Assembly (NCBI RefSeq): GCF_001921215.1
Contig: NZ_MSIF01000001.1
Span: 248,001 to 312,000, forward strand
DNA length: 64,000 nt
DNA from: Actinophytocola xinjiangensis
GTDB taxonomy: Bacteria > Actinomycetota > Actinomycetes > Mycobacteriales > Pseudonocardiaceae
Reading direction: 5' to 3'
Of this stretch, positions 59,083-64,000 are shown in pieces (position 1 is the stretch's first letter; each line of letters begins with the position of its first letter). Position numbers and translations under genes: made by a program. The notes beneath the pieces were generated by a model. That model was not told the DNA's origin, made no database searches, and saw only the letters and a list, made by a program, of their open reading frames with translations.

Positions 59083-61127
59083 ATGACGGTTGTGGTCGGA
59101 GTCGACTCCGGCGGAACGTTCACCGACACGGTGGTGACCTTCGCCGACGGGCTGACGGTGGTCGGCAAGGCACTGAGTACCCCCGACCAGGTCGAGGTCG
59201 GTGTGCTCAACTCGATCGGCGCGGCCGCCCGCGCCGCCGGGCTGGAGCTACCCGACCTGCTGGCCCGCGCCAGCGTGGTCACCCACGGCACCACGGTCGG
59301 CCTCAACGCGCTGCTCACCGGCAAACGGGCCAGGGTCGGGCTGCTGACCACCGCCGGGTTCGAGTCCACGCTGGCCATCGCCAAGGCCAACAAGACCCAC
59401 GCCTCGACCAGGCCGAGGCGACCATGCCGGTGCGCTGGCGCAAACCCGGCCGGCTGGTCGACCCGCTGGACATCGCCGGCGTGCCCGAACGGATCGACCG
59501 CGACGGCGAGGTCGTCGTCCCGCTCGACGAGGACGCCGCCCTGGCCGCCATCGACCGGCTCGCCGCCCGCCAGGTCGAGGCGGTGGCCATCGGGCTGCTG
59601 TGGTCGTGCGTGCGGCCCGACCACGAGCTGCGGCTGGCCGAACTGGTCACCGAACGGCTGCCGGACGTTCCGGTGTCGGTGTCCTCGCGGGTCGCGCCGG
59701 TCGTCGGCGAGTACGAGCGGTTCGCCACCACCGTCATCGACGCCTCCATCGCGCGGGCCGTCGCCAGCTACCTCGGGCGCCTGGACGCCGAGCTGACCGC
59801 GCTCGGGTTCACCGGCCGCCTGCTGGTCCTGCGCACCGGCGGCGGCGCCGAACCGGTGGCCCGCACCCGTGCCGCGCCGGTGAACTCGCTGCGCTCGGGC
59901 CCGGTCGCCGGCCTCACCGCGGCCGCCTCGATCGGCGCCGCGCTGGGCCACGAGCGGATCATCGCCACCGACGTCGGCGGCACCAGCTTCGACGTCGGGC
60001 TCGTCGTGGACGGCGAGGCGCAGCGTTCCGGCCGCCCGCTGGTCGACCGGCACCCGCTGGCCGTGCCGGCCATCGAGGTGGTCTCCATCGGCACCGGCGG
60101 CGGCAGCATCGCCTGGTACGACGGGGATCTGGGCGCGCTGCGGGTCGGGCCGCGCAGTGCCGGCGCGGCACCGGGCCCGGCCTGCTACGGCCGGGGCGGC
60201 ACCAGCCCGACCCTCACCGACGCCGCCGCCGTGCTCGGCTACGTCGACCGGCTCGGCGGTGACGTGCGGCTGGACGTCGCCGCCGCGCGGGCGGCCGTTG
60301 GCCAGCTGTGCGGCCCGCTGCGGCGCACGGTCGAACAGGTCGCCGAGGGGATCGTGCGGGTGGCCACCGACCAGCTCAAGGACCTCATCCGGCGCACGAC
60401 CATCCAGCGCGGCCACGACCCGTCGGCCTTCGCGCTGTTCGCCTTCGGTGGCGCCGGCCCGCAGTACGCCGCCTGGTACGCCGCCGGCCTGCGGGTGCGG
60501 GACGTGGTCGTGCCGCCCTTCGCCGCCGAGCTGTCCGCCTACGGCGCCGCCACCGGCGACGTGGTCCTTGGCGCCGAACGCGACCTGCCGCCGACCCCGC
60601 TGGCCGAGGCCACCCGTCTGCTCGACGAGGAGTTCGCCACCCTCGACGAGGATGCCGCCCCGGGCGCGGTCCGCCGCCGCGCGGTGTCGCTGCGCTTCCC
60701 CCGCCAGCCGCGCACGATCAGCCTGCCGGTCGACCGCTGGGACACCCCGGCGGCGCTCGCGGCGCTGGCCGCCGAGTTCCGCGCGCGCTACGAGCGGGTC
60801 ACCGGCCAGGGCACCGCGCCGCCGGAGCTGACCGTGGAGGTGGTGGCCGTCCGCTCCGAGCAGGTCAGCGCCATGCCCCCGGGCCGGCTGCCCCGCCCGC
60901 CGCGTGAGCCGGCGCGCCCGCAGCGGCAGCGGGTCGCGTGGTTCCACGACCACGCGCGGGAGTGCCCGGTCTACCGGTGGACGCACATCGGGGTCGGCCA
61001 GGTCGTCGCCGGGCCGGCGTTCGTGGAGTCAGACCAGAGCACCCTGGTCGTGCCGCCCGGCCACACGGCCAGGATGGACGAGCGGGGCTGCTTCCACCTC
61101 ACCGACGGAGAAGCCCGTGCTCGATGA
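59083..61127 (+). pseudogene. Hydantoinase/oxoprolinase A-type subunit (HyuA) interrupted by a 1-nt frameshift
   Basis: Two overlapping frames together give a full-length HyuA of about 681 residues. Frame 1 (59083 to about 59400) starts MTVVVGVDSGGTFTDTVV, the ASKHA phosphate loop, and reads to AKANKTH. From 59403 a second frame reads LDQAEATMPVRWRKPGRLVD and runs to the TGA at 61125-61127, with TDVGGTSFDVGLV, GTGGGSIAW and FGGAGPQYAAW. Restoring one G at 59400/59401 (CACGCC to CACGGCC) joins them as THGLDQAEA, the family's expected sequence. It may be a real loss-of-function mutation or a sequencing error. The stop overlaps HyuB by 11 nt. Active form would cleave cyclic imides or carboxylate substrates with ATP. 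Confidence 0.8.
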
Positions 61128-63273
61128 GATCGACTTCGAGATCCTGCGCCACCGCCTCGACTCGATCAACGAGGACGCCGCCGCGATCCTGGCCAACCAG
61201 TCCGGTTCCCAGCTCGCCGCCGAGGCGCGCGACCTGAACTCGGTGATCATGGCGCCTGACGGCGCGGTGGTCTGCTGTGGACGGTACGTGCTCGCCCAGG
61301 TCGTCTCGATGCACCTGGTGGTGCGCGACATCCTCGACCGCTACCGGGACAACCCCGGTTTCGGGCCGGACGACCAGTTCCTCACCAACGACCCGTACGT
61401 CGGCACGCTGCACCAGCCGGACGTGGTGGTGGTCGCGCCGATCTTCGTCGGTGACCTGCTGGTCGGCTGGAGCGGTTCGACCACCCACCAGCCCGACGTC
61501 GGCGGCCCCAACCCGGGCGGCATCACCTACGACGCTCGCTCGATCCACGACGAGGCGCTGCCGATCCCGCCGATCCGGCTGGTCGAGCGCGGTGTGCTGC
61601 GCGCGGACCTGGAACGCGAGTACCTGTCCCGCTCGCGCACCGCCGAGCTGAACCGGCTGGACCTGCTCGGCCAGATCGCGGCCAACGCGTCGGTCGTGGA
61701 GCAGGTGCGGGCGATCTGCGCGGAGTACGGCACCGAGCGGGTCACCGAGACCTTCGACCGGCTGCTCGACCGGGCCGAGGCGATGTTCCGCGACCGCCTG
61801 TCCCGCCTGGCCGACGGCACCTTCCGGCACGTCGCCTACGTCGAGTACCGCCCGCACGGGCTGCCCGAGGGTGAGCCGGAGCAGGTGTACACGGTGCGCC
61901 TGGCGATGACCAAGACCGGTGACCAGCTCGTGCTGGACTTCGCCGGCAGCGACCCGCAGGCCCCCGGCACGATCAACGCCACCTACCCGGCCCTGGCCAA
62001 CTTCGCGGTGGGCGCGGTGCTGATCCACCTGTGCGGGGGGCTGCTGTGGGCGCCGGGCGGGATCTGGCGGGCGGTGGAGATCCGCAGCCGGCCTGGCACG
62101 GTGGTGCACGCGCGGTGGCCGGCGGGGGTCGCGATGAGCACCGCGTCCACGTGCCAGGCGATCCGGGTGTGCGTCAACGCCTGCGCGGCGCGGCTGCTGG
62201 AGACCGACCCCGACCTGGCCCGGCACGTGATGGCCAGCTGCCAGGGCGCGGGCGGCGGTGGCGGCACGATCCACGGGACGCTGCCCGACGGCCGCGCCTT
62301 CGCCACCATGACCCTCGACGAGATCACCGGCGGCGGCGGCGCGACCTGGTCGGCCGACGGCGCGGACTCCTCCGGGTTCACCACCTCGCCGGGGGCGTCC
62401 TGCGTCGACGTGGAGGTCAACGAGACCTACCTGCCGATCCTCTACGAGCGCCGAGCCGAGCTGGCCGACACCGGCGGTCCCGGTACCCGGCGCGGCGGGG
62501 TCGGCTCGCTCGCCCAGTGGCGTCCACACGGGACGGACAGGATCGAGGCGATGTCGTTCGGCCAGGGGCTCCAGCACCCGGTGGCGACCGGGGTCGCCGG
62601 GGGCGAGTACGGCGGCCAGAGCGTGCTGGCCGTGCTGCCCGGGGCGCACGCCGAGGTGGCGACCGAGCAGCCGATGCCGGTCCGGACCTATCCGGTCGCC
62701 GGCGACCAGGTGCACCTGGCGGTGTCCCAGGGCGGCGGCGGGCTCGGTGACCCGCTGGACCGCGACCCGGCCGAGGTGCTGGCCGACGTGGTCACCGGGT
62801 ACGTGTCGGCCGGCGGAGCGCTGCGGGACTACGGCGTGGTCATCGTGGACGGCACGGTGGACGGCACGGTGGACGGCTCGCTGGACGGCTCGCTGGACAG
62901 TGCCGTCGACGGGCCCGGTACCGAGGCGGCCCGGGAGGCCAGGCGGACCGAACGGATCGGCCGCGCGCCCCGGCCGCCGCAACCCGAACGGCGGGGTCGG
63001 CCGGTGGCCGCGACGCTGGACCTGGTCGAGCGCCGGACGTGCTGCGCGCGCTGTGGGACCGACCTGTGCGGTGCCGGGGACGACCCGTACGAGGTGCTGG
63101 TGGTGGGGGAGCGGGCGATGCCCGACCGCAGCCCGTTCGGCGTGCGGTACCGGGGGCACGAGAGGTTCGTCATGCGGCACTTCTGGTGCCCGGGGTGTGC
63201 GGCCCAGGTCGACGTCCAGCTCGCGCGTACCGGTGACCCGGTCGTGCGCTCCTTCGAGCTCGACGTCCGTTGA
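61117..63273 (+). CDS. Hydantoinase/acetone-carboxylase B-type subunit (HyuB) with C-terminal Cys-rich domain
   Basis: A 718-residue HyuB-family protein. The core (about 1-560) shows DEIDFEILRHRLDSINEDAA, NDPYVGTLHQPDVVVV, then GPNPGGITYDARSIHDEAL and GGLGDPLDRDP. Ordinary HyuB ends near residue 560-600. Here a low-complexity repeat stretch (VDGT/LDGS, about 577-600) leads to a C-terminal domain with C643-x2-C646, C651 and C691-x2-C694, a zinc-binding pattern resembling the small third subunit of acetone or acetophenone carboxylases. GTG start at 61117 overlaps HyuA. The partner HyuA carries a frameshift. Confidence 0.85.
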   Translation: MLDEIDFEILRHRLDSINEDAAAILANQSGSQLAAEARDLNSVIMAPDGAVVCCGRYVLAQVVSMHLVVRDILDRYRDNPGFGPDDQFLTNDPYVGTLHQPDVVVVAPIFVGDLLVGWSGSTTHQPDVGGPNPGGITYDARSIHDEALPIPPIRLVERGVLRADLEREYLSRSRTAELNRLDLLGQIAANASVVEQVRAICAEYGTERVTETFDRLLDRAEAMFRDRLSRLADGTFRHVAYVEYRPHGLPEGEPEQVYTVRLAMTKTGDQLVLDFAGSDPQAPGTINATYPALANFAVGAVLIHLCGGLLWAPGGIWRAVEIRSRPGTVVHARWPAGVAMSTASTCQAIRVCVNACAARLLETDPDLARHVMASCQGAGGGGGTIHGTLPDGRAFATMTLDEITGGGGATWSADGADSSGFTTSPGASCVDVEVNETYLPILYERRAELADTGGPGTRRGGVGSLAQWRPHGTDRIEAMSFGQGLQHPVATGVAGGEYGGQSVLAVLPGAHAEVATEQPMPVRTYPVAGDQVHLAVSQGGGGLGDPLDRDPAEVLADVVTGYVSAGGALRDYGVVIVDGTVDGTVDGSLDGSLDSAVDGPGTEAAREARRTERIGRAPRPPQPERRGRPVAATLDLVERRTCCARCGTDLCGAGDDPYEVLVVGERAMPDRSPFGVRYRGHERFVMRHFWCPGCAAQVDVQLARTGDPVVRSFELDVR
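62845..62892. repeat. Four in-frame 12-bp repeats inside HyuB
   Basis: Units 62845-62856 and 62857-62868 (GTGGACGGCACG), 62869-62880 (GTGGACGGCTCG) and 62881-62892 (CTGGACGGCTCG), with a degenerate fifth to about 62904. They encode (V/L)DG(T/S). The repeat forms a flexible linker before the Cys-rich domain and could change in length by slippage without losing frame. Confidence 0.85.
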
Positions 63274-63332
63274 CTCGGTCGCCCAAATCAAGGATCCTAG
63301 TTTTCTCGACCACTGGCCAAAGGAGGCTTGAC

Positions 63333-63578
63333 GTGGGATCCGTCGCCGAAGAACTAGTAGCCCAGTTCGACACCATGGTCCGCCGGGACGGCGGGGCGGT
63401 ACGCCTGGTCAGCGAAGGGCCCGACCGGATCGAGGTCGCCTACCGGCCAGGCTCGGCCGGCCCCGACTGCTCCGACGACGTGTGCGTGCTGCCCCAGAAC
63501 GAGCTGGCGACCCTGATGGCCGAGACACTCGGCCGGCGCAGTCCCGGCACCGAGCTGGTCGTGACGGTGGCGCCATGA
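63333..63578 (+). CDS. Small NifU-like protein of the HyuAB cluster
   Basis: An 81-residue protein; GTG 63333 follows AAGGAGG. It resembles the NifU C-terminal alpha-beta fold (VAEELVAQFDTMVRRDGGAVRL; R...GGAV.LV pattern) but replaces the CxxC iron-sulfur site with CSDDVC (CX4C), and the C-terminus reads SPGTELVVTV. I treat it as NifU-related rather than a proven scaffold. It ends in ATGA overlap with the UGSC-type gene. It is probably an accessory of the hydantoinase-like complex. Confidence 0.6.
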   Translation: MGSVAEELVAQFDTMVRRDGGAVRLVSEGPDRIEVAYRPGSAGPDCSDDVCVLPQNELATLMAETLGRRSPGTELVVTVAP

Positions 63579-64000
63579 CCGCCTCGCTCAGGATCGTCAA
63601 CCCGGTCGCCACCCCGCGTTCGCACGCCGGCGGTGACCGCTGGCCGCCGGCCCGTCGTCCATCCACACTGGACAACGCGACGGTCGCGCTCTACTGGAAC
63701 GGCAAGCAGAACGGCCTCGACGCGCTCGTGCGGGCCCGCGAGCTGATCGAGGAGAAGTACACCGGCGTGCGGTTCGTCGAGCTGACCGGCGCCCTGGGCG
63801 GCACCACCCGCTACCTGTCGGCCGACCAGCTGGCCACCATCGAGTCCGAGGTGGACGTCATGGTCGCGACCACCGCCGACTGCGGCAGCTGCTGCTCGTG
63901 GCTGATGCGCGACCTGTGCGAGGTGGAACGCCGGGGCGTGCCGGCCGTCGGGTACACCGCCGAGGTGTTCGACGAGGACGCCCGGTTCAGCCTGGAGACC
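63575..64000 (+). CDS. UGSC-family protein, Cys form (3' end outside window)
   Basis: A partial frame of 142 residues (starts MTASLRIVNPVATPRS). The diagnostic motif TADCGSCCSWLMRD lies at about residues 108-121; in UGSC selenoproteins the first Cys of CGSC is selenocysteine (UGSC). Here it is TGC, a true Cys codon. The family's reaction is not established, but such genes occur beside acyl-CoA and hydantoinase-type degradation genes. ATG overlaps the NifU-like stop. No SECIS-type hairpin is needed or expected. The C-terminus is cut by the window edge. Confidence 0.8.
   Translation, partial: MTASLRIVNPVATPRSHAGGDRWPPARRPSTLDNATVALYWNGKQNGLDALVRARELIEEKYTGVRFVELTGALGGTTRYLSADQLATIESEVDVMVATTADCGSCCSWLMRDLCEVERRGVPAVGYTAEVFDEDARFSLET

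Noticed and set aside
59398-59425. Programmed -1 frameshift in HyuA
   Set aside because: No slippery heptamer or downstream structure was evident and HyuA proteins are not known to need recoding; a 1-nt deletion explains the data better.
63575-64000. A selenocysteine-encoding TGA in the UGSC-type gene
   Set aside because: The codon at the U position reads TGC, so the protein is the Cys form and no in-frame TGA is present in the visible part.

Overview
The window is very GC-rich, densely coded DNA from a high-GC actinobacterium. The markers are a YbaB-like/EspC-type ESX pair, a MhuD-type heme oxygenase, DUF5709, WYL and DGPF/ECF-sigma modules, frequent GTG/TTG starts and 4-nt ATGA/GTGA overlaps. 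A Pseudonocardiales-like soil actinomycete fits best, but this is an inference from gene content. No tRNA, rRNA, prophage, insertion sequence or CRISPR array was seen. No stretch longer than about 300 nt lacks a gene.

Left part (1-19.1 kb): end of a TetR gene; an OFA-type (oxalate/formate) MFS carrier with a small one-helix partner and a LysR regulator; a site-2 metalloprotease; RecQ; an AlkZ/YcaQ-like winged-helix protein divergent from a WYL regulator across a 25-bp palindrome; two DGPF/YCII proteins with an ECF sigma factor; an aldo-keto reductase, a GlxR-like dehydrogenase and a GntR regulator; a zinc alcohol dehydrogenase, a ferredoxin and an NDH-2-like flavoprotein; a PRPP synthase-like protein; and a small acidic-protein operon ending in DUF5709.

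Middle part (19.1-36 kb): acyltransferase; TetR with a DHA2-type MFS pump; UspA; a secreted GH3 protein; a small secreted acidic protein; an MMPL/RND exporter divergent from a TetR regulator across four operator half-turn motifs spaced exactly 23 bp; AraC and an alpha/beta hydrolase; a fused CDP-alcohol phosphotransferase/sulfatase-fold membrane protein; methyltransferase, DUF427, a secreted EEP phosphohydrolase, an unrecognised secreted protein and DUF2330.

The most coherent system is at 36-47 kb. A DasR/NagR-like GntR gene (42169-42936) is divergent from a six-gene, translationally coupled operon: sugar-binding lipoprotein, two permeases, BadF-type sugar kinase, cytoplasmic ceramidase-fold protein and SIS protein. 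On the other side of the regulator lie a secreted EEP-fold hydrolase, a secreted purple-acid-phosphatase-like protein and a second secreted EEP protein. Both promoters share a TAGCGT -10 with a 17-nt spacer, and both carry a dre-like operator with core GGTCTANAC. This suggests one regulon joining extracellular phosphoester cleavage to uptake and phosphorylation of an amino-sugar-like product.

Right part (47-64 kb): an orphan SbnB-like dehydrogenase, the YbaB/EspC pair, KptA plus MhuD-like protein, several membrane proteins (one a secreted pentapeptide-repeat/membrane chimera), then a catabolic cluster. The cluster holds VOC and FCD-GntR genes, an SDR lacking its catalytic Tyr/Lys, a CaiB-type CoA transferase with an ADP-forming acyl-CoA synthetase, HyuA (split by a 1-nt frameshift), HyuB with a C-terminal Cys-rich domain, a NifU-like small protein and a Cys-type UGSC protein running off the end. 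The SDR promoter region and the CaiB/HyuA divergent promoter share an identical AT-rich 14-mer, which probably marks the GntR operator and unites the cluster.
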